A stretch of 40,638 nt of DNA. Source: Chitinophagaceae bacterium (GTDB taxonomy: Bacteria > Bacteroidota > Bacteroidia > Chitinophagales > Chitinophagaceae). Shown in pieces: positions 7,111 through 15,802 of this stretch. Position numbers and translations under genes: made by a program. Under the pieces are notes generated by a model that saw nothing but the letters and a program-made list of their open reading frames with translations, had not been told where the DNA came from and searched no databases. The stretch lies in contig JAGFIS010000037.1 in the NCBI GenBank assembly GCA_024103425.1, positions 1 through 40,638 on the forward strand, given 5' to 3'. The stretch's first letter is position 1, and each line of letters opens with the position of its first letter.

Positions 7111-7620
7111 ATATCTTAATACAACCACTTTATATTTTTCAATAAAACTGTAAATTACAGCATGGAGTTTGGTGTTGACATAGGCGTAAAATTGAAGCAC
7201 GATGCCAATGGCAACATCCTCACCATGAATCAATACGGCCTGAAAATAAACACATCGCCATTGATAGACCAGTTGAGCTATACCTACCAGATCAACTCAA
7301 ACAAACTCCCCAAAGTTGTAGATGCCGCAAACGATTACACAAGCACGTTAGGAGATTTTAAATACAATCCTGGTACAAAAGGCAGTACGGATTACGCTTA
7401 TGATGATAATGGCAACCTGATTTCAGATGCAAACAAAAAGATCAGTAGCATTTCTTATAATTATTTAAACCTGCCCTCAGTAACAACGGTTGCCGGAACA
7501 GGCACTGTGACTTTTACCTACGATGCAGCAGGAAATAAACTGAAAAAAGTAACTGTTGATAATACAACCACTCCTGCAAAAACTACCACCACAGGCGCAG
7601 ATATGCGGCCTGAGCCATAG
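7111..7620 (+). pseudogene. Truncated second copy of the RHS repeat region
   Basis: From about 7111 to 7592 the sequence is a close copy, with scattered substitutions, of positions 31-506 of the RHS gene. An open stretch 7162-7620 encodes 152 residues (MEFGVDIGVKLKHDANGN...) with the same YD repeats. An in-frame TAA at 7117 closes it upstream and the reading frame ends by running into palindromic repeat P3. It lacks the RHS core and any tip, so it is an orphan fragment without expected function, though it could serve as a recombination partner for the intact gene. Confidence 0.8.
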
Positions 7621-7639
7621 TGCGCGGCGTATCTGTGCC
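7593..7639 (+). repeat. Palindromic repeat P3
   Basis: A 47-nt copy, AGGCGCAGATATGC at the left and GCGTATCTGTGCC at the right, in the same orientation as P2. It begins exactly where homology of the orphan RHS fragment to the main RHS gene ends. The last codons of the fragment are read from its left arm. Confidence 0.7.
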
Positions 7640-8047
7640 GTAAATAGAACTATTCCCTTCCACCTATAAACATCAGCATATACCTGAATACAATTTCAAT
7701 TTATCTTAAATTTGGTTATGACCCGGGAATACTAATTTTAGGATAACGAAAAGTTGTGTTACATCGGCTTTGTGTTGGTTTTTGAAAACAAGGTTTGAAT
7801 AAATGACAAAGAAGGCACAGATACGCTTGTGCACAATTCTAACGCTGCATATCTGCTAATGAGGGGGCTATCCGACGGTGGCACAAGCTAGGCGTGCCAG
7901 TGGAAAATAACTTCTGTCTATTATAGTATCCATACTTTTCTACATTGGAAAAAATGTGATGAACGGAAAAATTTTTCTGTTCAAAAAATTACCTTTGAAA
8001 GGATGTGTCGTGATTTAAACCAAATTCCAAATATTAAAAACCAGTTT
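7640..8047. other. Intergenic region with inverted palindromic repeat and promoter element
   Basis: 408 bases without a convincing gene. It holds the inverted repeat copy P4 at 7814-7857, a small TGGCAC/GTGCCA hairpin at 7879-7899 and a TAnnTTTG element (TACCTTTG, 7990-7997) placed to start transcription near 8003 for the carboxypeptidase gene. No other structure is evident. Confidence 0.5.
7814..7857 (-). repeat. Palindromic repeat P4 (inverted)
   Basis: Read on the - strand it runs from AGCAGATATGCAGC to GCGTATCTGTGCC, matching the ends of P2 and P3 with a diverged centre. It has the opposite orientation to P1-P3. Confidence 0.6.
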
Positions 8048-9628
8048 ATGAAAAGTAAAAAATTAGCATTGTTGCTTGGGCTGATTCTTCCGGTATTATT
8101 CCTCACGGCTCAGCCACCAACAAGAACGGCAACTGCTCAGCGCCCTGATGGAGCGGCTGCCCCTGCTGTAACAGCCTCTAAAGACATGGTGAAAACATTC
8201 TCTGAATCTACAAAGTCTGTTACGCACGGAGTTGTAACTATCGAAGGAAAACAAATCAATTATCAGGCTGATGCAGGAATCCTGGTAATGAAGAACGGTC
8301 ACGGTATTCCAACACTCGGTATGAGTTATGTGGCTTATTTCAAGGAAGGTGAAAAAGATCCCTCCAAAAGGCCTATCACATTTATCTATAATGGAGGTCC
8401 GGGAAGTGCGACCATGTGGCTGCACATGGGGTGCTGGGGTCCGCAAAAAGTAAACATTCAGGACATGGAACGTTCACGTGCGCCGTACAGCACTGTAAAT
8501 AACGAATACAGCCTGCTGGATGCGAGCGACCTTGTATTTATCGATGCTCCCGGAACAGGGTTCGGCGAAGTGATTACCAAAGATATGGGGGGTGCAGGTA
8601 GTGGCTCTGATTTCTTCGGTGTTGATGAAGACGGACAGGCATTCGCCAATTTTATTGTACAGTTTATAACAGACTATAACAGATGGAGTTCTCCGAAGTA
8701 TTTGTACGGAGAAAGCTATGGTACGTTCCGCTCTGCCGTTGTCGCTAATATCTTGCAGAGCTCAAAGAACGTAAGTCTGAATGGAGTAATCCTGTTATCA
8801 CAGCTGTTTACTTACAGCAACATGACGGAGACTACATCCGGTAACCCGGGAACAGATTTGCCTTTCCAGCTGATTCTGCCATCCTATGCTGCGACAGCCT
8901 ACTATCATAATAAATTGCCTAACAAACCCTCGGCATTAGAGCCCTTTCTGAGAGAGGTAGAGCAGTTTGCTATTTCAGATTATGCACTGGCTTTGAATAA
9001 AGGTGCGGATCTCGATCAGGCCACTTTCAATTCTATTGCTCAGAAGTTGCATCAATACACCGGATTGCCGGTTGATTACATTAAGAAAGCAAACTTGAGA
9101 GTAAGCGGGCCGCAATTTGCTCAAAGACTTTTGGGTGATGAGAATGAGATTACAGGCCGTTTGGATTCACGTTTCTCGGGGGATGCGATCAATCCGTTAA
9201 GCGAGAGTGCACAATACGATCCGATGAACTCATTTATTGCATCAGCTTTCACAGCTACTCTGAATACATATATGAGGAATACGCTGAAGTTTGGTGATGA
9301 CATGACTTACAAAACCAGTGGAAATGTGCGTCCGTGGAATTTCACCAGAAGAGGTGGATTCATTGGGTTCCCGAATGTGATGAACGATATGGCCCGGGCA
9401 ATGATATACAATCCGAATCTTAAAGTATTACTGACAGGAGGGTATTACGATCTGGGTACTCCTTATTACGAAGGTGTGTGGGAAATGAAGCATCTGCCCA
9501 TGCCGAATGAATTGCAGAAGAATATTCAATATGAGTATTATGAGTCAGGCCACATGATCTATCTGCATCCTGAAGCATTGAAGAAACATCACGATACAGT
9601 AGCTAAGTTTATAAAGAGTACATATTAA
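8048..9628 (+). CDS. Secreted serine carboxypeptidase (peptidase family S10)
   Basis: An alpha/beta-hydrolase exopeptidase acting outside the cytoplasm. The start at 8048 (MKSKKLALLLGLILP) gives a 526-residue protein with a clean signal peptide of about 22 residues; an ATG at 8003 would add 15 residues ahead of it and falls at the expected transcript start. The YNGGPG oxyanion-hole motif, nucleophile Ser223 in GESYG, Asp468 (GGYYDLGTP) and His502 (ESGHMIY) form a complete S10 catalytic set. It stands alone between the accessory region and mnmA. The exact substrate is unknown; a role in peptide scavenging is likely. Confidence 0.9.
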   Translation: MKSKKLALLLGLILPVLFLTAQPPTRTATAQRPDGAAAPAVTASKDMVKTFSESTKSVTHGVVTIEGKQINYQADAGILVMKNGHGIPTLGMSYVAYFKEGEKDPSKRPITFIYNGGPGSATMWLHMGCWGPQKVNIQDMERSRAPYSTVNNEYSLLDASDLVFIDAPGTGFGEVITKDMGGAGSGSDFFGVDEDGQAFANFIVQFITDYNRWSSPKYLYGESYGTFRSAVVANILQSSKNVSLNGVILLSQLFTYSNMTETTSGNPGTDLPFQLILPSYAATAYYHNKLPNKPSALEPFLREVEQFAISDYALALNKGADLDQATFNSIAQKLHQYTGLPVDYIKKANLRVSGPQFAQRLLGDENEITGRLDSRFSGDAINPLSESAQYDPMNSFIASAFTATLNTYMRNTLKFGDDMTYKTSGNVRPWNFTRRGGFIGFPNVMNDMARAMIYNPNLKVLLTGGYYDLGTPYYEGVWEMKHLPMPNELQKNIQYEYYESGHMIYLHPEALKKHHDTVAKFIKSTY

Positions 9629-9652
9629 TTTCTACAGAAGATTAATAGAATT

Positions 9653-9690
9653 AAGAGCGGATTTTACACTTGTTAAAATTCGCTCTTTTG
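9653..9690 (+). terminator. Intrinsic terminator after the S10 peptidase gene
   Basis: AAGAGCGGATTTTA and TAAAATTCGCTCTT form a long stem with one mismatch, followed by TTG. It lies 25 nt after the peptidase stop and ahead of the mnmA promoter. Confidence 0.75.
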
Positions 9691-9735
9691 TTTACAGGTA
9701 CGCCGTTCCGTCTTTCCCCTGAGCGTTTATTCCGC

Positions 9736-9743
9736 TAATTTTG
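9736..9743 (+). promoter_or_regulatory. -7 element of mnmA, near-leaderless
   Basis: TAATTTTG followed by CAGC and then the mnmA ATG at 9748. With transcription expected to start 4-7 nt after the element, the mRNA would have essentially no leader. No good -33 TTG is visible at the right distance. Confidence 0.45.
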
Positions 9744-9747
9744 CAGC

Positions 9748-10923
9748 ATGAAAAGGGTTGTAGTAGGCTTATCGGGAGGAGTTGACTCCAGTGTTGCAGC
9801 ATATCTTCTTAAAGAAAGAGGGTATGAAGTGATTGGTATGTTCATGCGCAACTGGCACAATAACGATGTAACGCTCGATAACGAATGCCCCTGGATTGAC
9901 GATTCAAATGATGCTCTGGCGGTAGCCGAACATCTGGGAATTCCCTATTATGTGATCGACCTGAGCAAGGAATACAAAGAGCGGATTGTGGATTATATGT
10001 TCGCTGAATATGAAAAAGGACGTACGCCCAATCCGGATGTATTGTGCAACAGAGAAATCAAATTTGATGTTTTCCTGAAAGCTGCCCTCAAACTCGGAGC
10101 AGATTATGTAGCTACCGGTCACTATTGCCGTAAAGTAACGGACGAAAACGGAAGGCACCATCTCCTTGCTGGGAAGGATCCAAATAAAGACCAGTCATAC
10201 TTCCTTTGTCAGTTAACGCAGGAGCAACTTGAAAAAGCTATTTTCCCAATCGGAGATTTGATGAAATCGGAAGTGCGCGATCTGGCGCACATGGCAGGAT
10301 TGCCCACGGCCGATAAAAAAGACTCCCAGGGGTTGTGTTTTATCGGAAAAGTGGATTTACCCACATTCCTTCAGCAGCAGTTGGAACCCAGGGAAGGGGA
10401 TATAATTGAAATTGATGCCAATCTCGGAAAGTTAAAAGCTTACCACAACCTGCCTGCAACAGTGGACAATGTTGAAGTGTTGGCCCGGCCATTTAGTTTT
10501 GAAAGAGAAGAAGGTATAAAGGTTGGAGAGCATACCGGCGCGCATTTCTATACCATAGGGCAGCGTAAAGGTGTCCATATCGGCGGCCGCCCAAATCCGT
10601 CTTTTGTTTTACAGACAGATACTGTAAATAACATCGTATTCTCCGGACAGTTAGGTGAGCATCCCGGACTCAATCGCAGGGCGCTGAAGATTAATGCTGA
10701 TGAGATTCACTACGTTAATGCAGATTACGAATTGAAACCCGGCGAAACGCAAAGAGCAGAAGTGCGCATCCGTTACCGTCAGCCGTTGCAAAAGGCAACG
10801 CTTATCAGGAAAGAAGACGGGTTGTACATTCTGTTTGACGAACTGCAGCGCGGCATTGCCGACGGACAGTTTGCTGCCTGGTATCTGGGTGAGGAACTGA
10901 TAGGATCAGGAGTGATAGCATAA
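9748..10923 (+). CDS. mnmA: tRNA-specific 2-thiouridylase MnmA
   Basis: Transfers sulfur to U34 of tRNA-Lys, -Glu and -Gln in the cytoplasm using ATP and a persulfide relay. 391 residues. The PP-loop SGGVDSS is at residues 9-15; the two catalytic cysteines are Cys100 (NPDVLCN) and Cys197 (SQGLCFIGK); GHYCR and the C-terminal beta-barrel region (RYRQP) are present. The ATG at 9748 sits only 4 nt after a TAATTTTG promoter element. It is bounded by a terminator upstream and a 184-bp gap downstream, so it is probably monocistronic. Confidence 0.97.
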   Translation: MKRVVVGLSGGVDSSVAAYLLKERGYEVIGMFMRNWHNNDVTLDNECPWIDDSNDALAVAEHLGIPYYVIDLSKEYKERIVDYMFAEYEKGRTPNPDVLCNREIKFDVFLKAALKLGADYVATGHYCRKVTDENGRHHLLAGKDPNKDQSYFLCQLTQEQLEKAIFPIGDLMKSEVRDLAHMAGLPTADKKDSQGLCFIGKVDLPTFLQQQLEPREGDIIEIDANLGKLKAYHNLPATVDNVEVLARPFSFEREEGIKVGEHTGAHFYTIGQRKGVHIGGRPNPSFVLQTDTVNNIVFSGQLGEHPGLNRRALKINADEIHYVNADYELKPGETQRAEVRIRYRQPLQKATLIRKEDGLYILFDELQRGIADGQFAAWYLGEELIGSGVIA

Positions 10924-11107
10924 TCCTAAGCAAAGCCGGATTGCCATTTATCATGTTTGTACAATGATTATACAGTGCGTATGGTCATTAGTCGTACATT
11001 CGCCAGGCCAAAGTCTTCACATTATTTTTGAGTGGCAAAATTGACTAACCGTCACAATTGGTTCTCAAGTTTAATCTGAGGTATTGTTCACCCATAAACA
11101 CCAAGAG

Positions 11108-12184
11108 ATGCCAAGAGCCACCTTCAACAACAAACAGGCGACTTTCCTTCCTGCCCTGAAAAAAGATGTTGATGCCTACTTCAAAGAGAACAATCTGCCT
11201 AAAACAGGAAACTGGAAATTGTTTTCAAAGACCATTCTCTTCCTGCCATTAGCTGTGCTTCTTTATTTCATGCTGTTATTCTATCCGATGGCAGGATGGA
11301 TAGCTATTATATTGTGTGCTGTGCTGGGATTGGTGCTGGCGCTTATAGGTTTTAATGTGATGCACGATGCGTGTCATGGTTGCTATTCGTCCAGACCTTG
11401 GGTAAACGAAATCTTGGGTTATACATTAAACCTGATAGGAGGAAACAGTTTTATCTGGAAACAAAAACATAACATCCTTCACCACACCTATACCAATGTG
11501 GATGGCTTAGATGATGATGTTGCTGTCAGTCCTTTTCTCAGGTTGTGCAGCACTCAGAAATGGGTACCCATTCACCGGATACAGCATATCTATGCTCCTT
11601 TTCTGTATTCGTTGAATACTATTTTCTGGATGACATATCAGGATTTTCAGAAGTATTTTACACAAAAAGTATATCGCACCAAGTTGCCCAATATGTCCTC
11701 CAAAGAGCACATTATCTTCTGGGTGAGCAAAGTGTTTTATGTGCTTGTCTATATGGTAATCCCGATTTTGGTGTTGGGATGGAAGAACTGGTTGATCGGG
11801 TATTTGGTATTGAATGCGGTAATGGGGTTAGGTACTTCCATTATTTTCCAGTTGGCTCATGTAGTAGAAGAGACAGAATTCTCCTATGTCGGGATTAATG
11901 ATACGATTGTTATAGAAAACGAATGGGCAGTACATCAGGTAAAAACGACTGCGGATTTCTCGCCGAAGAGCAAGCTGGTTACGTTTCTTGCCGGTGGATT
12001 GAATTACCAGGTGGAGCACCATCTCTTTCCAAGGATAAGCCATATTCATTACCCTGCGTTGAGCAAGATCGTTGAGAAAAAGTGCAAAGAGTTTAACCTT
12101 CCTTATAATGTCAGTCCAACCTTTTTCAAAGCGGTGAATTCACATTTTAAGCTGATTAGGGAAATGGGGGCACGGCCTCTGTAG
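11108..12184 (+). CDS. Membrane fatty acid desaturase (acyl-lipid type)
   Basis: A di-iron desaturase inserting a double bond into membrane-bound acyl chains. From ATG 11108 the protein has 358 residues; a TTG at 11084 would add 8 unconserved residues. The three histidine boxes are HDACH (86-90), HNILHH (121-126) and QVEHH (301-305), the last being typical of front-end or delta-6-like acyl-lipid desaturases. Hydrophobic pairs lie at about 42-82 and 205-250. It has no operon partners; the electron donor is encoded elsewhere. A TATTTTTG element at 11023-11030 may be its promoter. Regiospecificity cannot be read from sequence alone. Confidence 0.92.
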   Translation: MPRATFNNKQATFLPALKKDVDAYFKENNLPKTGNWKLFSKTILFLPLAVLLYFMLLFYPMAGWIAIILCAVLGLVLALIGFNVMHDACHGCYSSRPWVNEILGYTLNLIGGNSFIWKQKHNILHHTYTNVDGLDDDVAVSPFLRLCSTQKWVPIHRIQHIYAPFLYSLNTIFWMTYQDFQKYFTQKVYRTKLPNMSSKEHIIFWVSKVFYVLVYMVIPILVLGWKNWLIGYLVLNAVMGLGTSIIFQLAHVVEETEFSYVGINDTIVIENEWAVHQVKTTADFSPKSKLVTFLAGGLNYQVEHHLFPRISHIHYPALSKIVEKKCKEFNLPYNVSPTFFKAVNSHFKLIREMGARPL

Positions 12185-12342
12185 CTCAAATCTGTTTTTG
12201 TAACCTGCCTTTGATGATGTTAGTTTTTATCTTTCACTTGCAGACAAATATGCAGCTTTAATATAATATTTTTCATTAAAATATTAAATTTTCTCTCTAA
12301 ATTTATATCACCCAATACTCATCACCTGAATAGAGAGAAATT

Positions 12343-12957
12343 ATGAAATCCCTGCTAAACATTTCTTTGATTGCAGTTATGCTATCATTTGCCGGCGAAG
12401 TATCCGGCCAGGATTTATGGATCCCGTTTAAGGATGACAACGGGAAATGGGGCTTCCGGGATATGGAAAGCGATAAGGTCGTAATTCAATCTAAGTACGA
12501 TGAAATCGGATTTTCATTTATGAACGGATTGTGCAGGGTGAAGGTGAAGGATAAATTCGGTTTCATCAATAAGAAAGGAGAAATGGTTATTCCTGCCGAA
12601 TATGATGTTGTAGGAGATTTCTCGCAAGGTCTGGCCTTTGTAAACAAGGGTAGAAGAGAAGCGACCGAGGATGAAGCCTATGTACCCGGCTTGTATGGGT
12701 TCGTAGATACGACCGGTAAACTCGTTGTTCCTTTAAAATACTCCTACGCCGTAAGTTTTAACGAAGGCCGGGCTCTGGTAGAACTCGATGAGAAGATCGG
12801 ATTCATAGATACCACCGGCAGACTCGTAATACCTATTGTATATTATGTAGGTGATCTCTACTTCAAAAATGGCAAAGCGTTGGTAAACTCTGCCGATGGT
12901 CGGGAGTTTTATATTGATAAAGACGGGAAGGAGATAAAAGAGGAGAATCCGGAGTAA
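12343..12957 (+). CDS. Secreted WG-repeat protein
   Basis: 204 residues with a signal peptide (about residues 1-22). The rest consists of WG beta-hairpin repeats, recognisable as KWGFRD, KFGFIN, LYGFVD and KIGFID, each followed by a KxVxPxxY-type strand. WG proteins are widespread in Bacteroidota and are presumed beta-propeller-like interaction modules in the periplasm or at the surface. The molecular role is unknown. The gene has a purine-rich GAGAGAAA ribosome site and no close partner. Confidence 0.85.
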   Translation: MKSLLNISLIAVMLSFAGEVSGQDLWIPFKDDNGKWGFRDMESDKVVIQSKYDEIGFSFMNGLCRVKVKDKFGFINKKGEMVIPAEYDVVGDFSQGLAFVNKGRREATEDEAYVPGLYGFVDTTGKLVVPLKYSYAVSFNEGRALVELDEKIGFIDTTGRLVIPIVYYVGDLYFKNGKALVNSADGREFYIDKDGKEIKEENPE

Positions 12958-13118
12958 ATTAGTGTCTTTCTGCAAGCAATCTTTCTTGCGTATCTTATAC
13001 AATAGAAACCCTTATACAAGCCTAAGTTAAAAGAGAAGTCGGAACTTGTTATCAAGCTCGCTTTATCTAATCAGGTTTTTAACTGGCAATATTATTGTGG
13101 AGAAAAATCATACTTTTT

Positions 13119-13140
13119 AACCCCTGAAAAAGGCGGGGTT
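13119..13140 (+). terminator. Weak hairpin upstream of the AhpD-like gene
   Basis: AACCCC and GGGGTT pair around a 10-nt loop and are followed by TTATTTA. It probably ends transcription of the WG-repeat gene; the stem is only 6 bp. Confidence 0.4.
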
Positions 13141-13167
13141 TATTTACTTAACCAAAATAATATCACC

Positions 13168-13605
13168 ATGTCACACAGAATAAATGTTTACGGTACCGAT
13201 CCTAAGGCTTATGAACCCCTGATTGCACTGGAGAAATATGTTGCCAGCACAGGACTGGATATGAAACTATACCATCTTATTAAGATGCGTGCTTCTCAGA
13301 TTAATGGCTGCCACTATTGTATAAATATGCACTCCCGTGATGCCATGAAGATGGGAGAGACTGCTCAAAGACTGTTTCTGCTCGATGCCTGGCGTGAGAC
13401 AGATTTATATACAGAAAAAGAAAGAGCTGTCTTGGCACTGACAGAGGCAATGACCAATATAGCCGGAACACACGTTTCCGACGATGTATATAATGAGGCC
13501 GCCAAGCACCTGACCGAAAAAGAACTGATAGGTGTAATAATGGGTGTTTGTGCTATTAACTCGTGGAACCGTATAGCCATTACTACCCATACCCCGCTGG
13601 ATTGA
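13168..13605 (+). CDS. Carboxymuconolactone decarboxylase/AhpD-family protein
   Basis: 145 residues, all-helical CMD fold. The peroxidatic CxxC is Cys48-His-Tyr-Cys51, followed by His55 (CHYCINMH), as in AhpD-like alkylhydroperoxidase cores, so a thiol-based antioxidant function in the cytoplasm is likely. C-terminal SWNRIAITT is typical of this subfamily. It stands alone ahead of the ribosomal superoperon, with an AT-rich hairpin after it. Confidence 0.88.
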   Translation: MSHRINVYGTDPKAYEPLIALEKYVASTGLDMKLYHLIKMRASQINGCHYCINMHSRDAMKMGETAQRLFLLDAWRETDLYTEKERAVLALTEAMTNIAGTHVSDDVYNEAAKHLTEKELIGVIMGVCAINSWNRIAITTHTPLD

Positions 13606-13649
13606 TCCGGTAGCTTTCATTTCATCGCTTAAGCCATTGAAAGAGGGCA

Positions 13650-13679
13650 TTTTATGATTTTTTAGAAAAAATTATAAAA
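13650..13679. terminator. AT-rich hairpin between the AhpD-like gene and the S10 operon
   Basis: TTTTATGATTTTTT (13650-13663) is the near-perfect inverse of AAAAAATTATAAAA (13666-13679), with one mismatch and a very short loop. It may terminate the upstream gene, but being entirely AT it could also be an upstream element of the strong promoter that follows. Confidence 0.35.
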
Positions 13680-13694
13680 CCCAAGAATTATTTT

Positions 13695-13726
13695 TTTGTC
13701 CGTTCCGTATAAAGCGCCTACATTTG
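13695..13726 (+). promoter_or_regulatory. Promoter of the S10-spc ribosomal superoperon
   Basis: TTTG at 13695-13698, a 20-nt spacer and TACATTTG at 13719-13726 match the Bacteroidota housekeeping promoter. An AT-rich stretch precedes it. The transcript would begin near 13731, giving a leader of about 35 nt to rpsJ. Confidence 0.75.
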
Positions 13727-13765
13727 CACTCCCAAAAATAAAATTGGTTTAAAAAGTTCTTTACA

Positions 13766-14071
13766 ATGGCTCAAAGAATAAGGATCAAACTTCAGTCTTA
13801 CGACCATAATCTGGTGGACAAATCAGCTGAGAAGATCGTTAAAACAGTTAGAAGCACAGGTGCAGTGGTAACCGGACCGGTTCCTTTACCTACTCACAAG
13901 AAAATCTTCACTGTATTGCGCTCTCCGCACGTGAATAAAAAGGCACGTGAACAGTTTCAGCTTTGCACTCACAAGCGTTTGCTGGATATCTATACCAGTA
14001 CTTCGCGCACGGTGGATGCCTTGTCAAAGCTGGATTTACCTTCGGGAGTTGATGTAGAGATCAAGGCGTAA
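13766..14071 (+). CDS. rpsJ: 30S ribosomal protein S10
   Basis: 101 residues, full length. Recognised by [15 protein letters not shown] at the start and [11 protein letters not shown] at the end. S10 sits in the 30S head and, as NusE, also binds NusB in antitermination. It is the first gene of the superoperon, behind a clear promoter; a hairpin lies in the 97-nt gap to rplC. Confidence 0.98.
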   Translation: MAQRIRIKLQSYDHNLVDKSAEKIVKTVRSTGAVVTGPVPLPTHKKIFTVLRSPHVNKKAREQFQLCTHKRLLDIYTSTSRTVDALSKLDLPSGVDVEIKA

Positions 14072-14076
14072 TAATA

Positions 14077-14100
14077 ATGCAGTTGCTCGGGCAACTACAT
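14077..14100 (+). promoter_or_regulatory. Hairpin between rpsJ and rplC
   Basis: ATGCAGTTGC (14077-14086) and GCAACTACAT (14091-14100) form a 10-bp stem with one mismatch and a TCGG tetraloop, followed by TTTTAGTTCTT. It could be a partial terminator (attenuator), an RNA processing site or a protein-binding stem. The role is inferred from position. Confidence 0.45.
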
Positions 14101-14168
14101 TTTAGTTCTTAAACAAGTAAGTAACATCCATCTCCGCCATATCGGAGCGCTGGGTATAAAAAAAAGAG

Positions 14169-14786
14169 ATGAAAAGTATTATTGGAAGAAAGCTCGGCAT
14201 GACCAGCATTTTCAATGCTAACGGTAGCCAGACAGCAGTAACCATTATAGAGGCAGGGCCTTGTGTGGTTACTCAGAAGAAAACAATTGAAACTGACGGC
14301 TATAATGCTCTTCAGATTGCCTTTGGCGACAAGAAAGAAAAACACACGCGTCTTTCTGAGAAGAATCACTTTGCCAAAGCAAATACTACTGCTAAAAAAT
14401 ACATTAAAGAGATACGCGATTGCGAATTAGATAAAAACGTGGGTGACACCATCAACGTTGATATCTTTTCTGAAGGAGAAAAAGTGTCTGTAGTAGGCAC
14501 CTCCAAAGGAAAAGGATTTCAGGGCGTGGTGAAGCGTCACGGTTTCTCCGGTGTGGGCGAGAGCACACACGGTCAGCACGACCGTGAGCGTGCTCCCGGT
14601 TCTGTTGGTGCGTCTTCTACTCCCAGCCGTGTTATCAAAGGAATGAAAATGGCAGGTCAGATGGGTAATGACAGAGTGAAAGTGAAAGGCCTGAAGATCG
14701 TGAAGATTTTCCCCGATAAAAATTATATGTTAATAAGCGGTTCGGTTCCCGGACACATTGGTTCCATCGTTTTAATTGAGAAATAA
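14169..14786 (+). CDS. rplC: 50S ribosomal protein L3
   Basis: 205 residues, the normal bacterial length. Starts MKSIIGRKLGMTSIF; the loop reaching towards the peptidyl-transferase centre is visible (HGQHDRERAPGSVG, MAGQMGNDRVKVK). The Gln in AGQMG is the site methylated by PrmB in other bacteria. One of the first proteins to bind 23S rRNA. rplD begins 2 nt after its stop. Confidence 0.98.
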   Translation: MKSIIGRKLGMTSIFNANGSQTAVTIIEAGPCVVTQKKTIETDGYNALQIAFGDKKEKHTRLSEKNHFAKANTTAKKYIKEIRDCELDKNVGDTINVDIFSEGEKVSVVGTSKGKGFQGVVKRHGFSGVGESTHGQHDRERAPGSVGASSTPSRVIKGMKMAGQMGNDRVKVKGLKIVKIFPDKNYMLISGSVPGHIGSIVLIEK

Positions 14787-14788
14787 TT

Positions 14789-15445
14789 ATGCAACTGGAT
14801 ATTTTAAATATAGAAGGAAAAAAGACCGGAAGAACAATTGAACTGCCGGACGAAATTTTTGCCGCATCGCCTAACAACCATGCTATCTGGCTGGCTGTAA
14901 AGCAATACCTGGCTGCACAACGTCAGGGTACGCATAAGGTAAAGGGCAGGTCAGAAGTACAGGGAAGCACCCGTAAACTGCACAGGCAGAAGGGTACCGG
15001 TGGAAGCCGTAAAGGAAATATCCGCAACCCGTTGTACAAAGGTGGTGGTACCGTTTTTGGCCCTAAGCCTCACAAGTACACAATTAAGCTTAACCGCAAG
15101 GTGAAAGATCTGGCTAAGATTGGTGCTTTAAGTGCGAAGGCTTCAGAAAACCAGGTATGGGTACTCGAAGATGCATGCATGGAAATGGAGGCACCTAAGA
15201 CCAAGAAATTCCTGCAGATTCTGAATAGTCTGAACTCAGGATCAAGAAGCTTTCTTTTTGTAATGCCTGAGTTTAACGAGAATGTTTGCAAGAGCATCCG
15301 CAATCTGCCGAATGTAAGAGGTACCGTGCTGAGCGATGTGAATACGTATGAAATATTGAAGGCAGGCGCTTTGGTGATGACAGAATCAGCAGCTAAGATT
15401 TTTTCTGAAGAACCGGCTCCGGCTGATGAACCCGTAGAAGCATAA
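14789..15445 (+). CDS. rplD: 50S ribosomal protein L4
   Basis: 218 residues, slightly longer than the roughly 200 of enterobacterial L4 because of an acidic C-terminal tail (EEPAPADEPVEA). The exit-tunnel loop is visible at about residues 45-95 (KGRSEVQGSTRKLHRQKGTG, KGGGTVFGPKPHKY). In gammaproteobacteria L4 represses its operon; no equivalent leader structure is evident here. Confidence 0.98.
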   Translation: MQLDILNIEGKKTGRTIELPDEIFAASPNNHAIWLAVKQYLAAQRQGTHKVKGRSEVQGSTRKLHRQKGTGGSRKGNIRNPLYKGGGTVFGPKPHKYTIKLNRKVKDLAKIGALSAKASENQVWVLEDACMEMEAPKTKKFLQILNSLNSGSRSFLFVMPEFNENVCKSIRNLPNVRGTVLSDVNTYEILKAGALVMTESAAKIFSEEPAPADEPVEA

Positions 15446-15471
15446 ATTATTAACGGTAAAACTCGTAAGAA

Positions 15472-15771
15472 ATGAAATTATCAGAAGTATTAATCAAACC
15501 GGTGCTATCAGAGAAAGTGAACGCACAGTCTGAAAAGCAGAACCGTTATACATTTATTGTTAACAGAAAGGCTAACAAGCTGGAGATTAAAAAGGCCGTA
15601 GAAGATTTCTATGATGTAACGGTTACTGACGTAAACACGCATACACTTCCTTCAAAAAAGAAGCAAAGATTCACTACATCCGGATTGCTGGTAGGCCGCA
15701 AACCTGCACGTAAGAAGGCTGTCGTTACTGTTGCCGATGGAGAAACAATTGATTTGTACAGTAACATTTAA
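15472..15771 (+). CDS. rplW: 50S ribosomal protein L23
   Basis: 99 residues. Starts MKLSEVLIKPVLSEK, with YTFIVNRKANKLEIKKAVE as the family core. L23 lies at the tunnel exit and is the docking site for trigger factor and SRP. Normal length, 26 nt after rplD. Confidence 0.97.
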   Translation: MKLSEVLIKPVLSEKVNAQSEKQNRYTFIVNRKANKLEIKKAVEDFYDVTVTDVNTHTLPSKKKQRFTTSGLLVGRKPARKKAVVTVADGETIDLYSNI

Positions 15772-15802
15772 CTATTAAAAGAAGCAGAAAAAAATAATAA
15801 TC

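Noticed and set aside
8003..8047. Earlier ATG of the S10 peptidase gene
   Set aside because: It would put 15 residues in front of a good signal peptide and coincides with the expected transcript start.
10964..11044. A 26-codon ORF between mnmA and the desaturase gene
   Set aside because: No ribosome site, no protein-like composition and it overlaps a promoter-like element.
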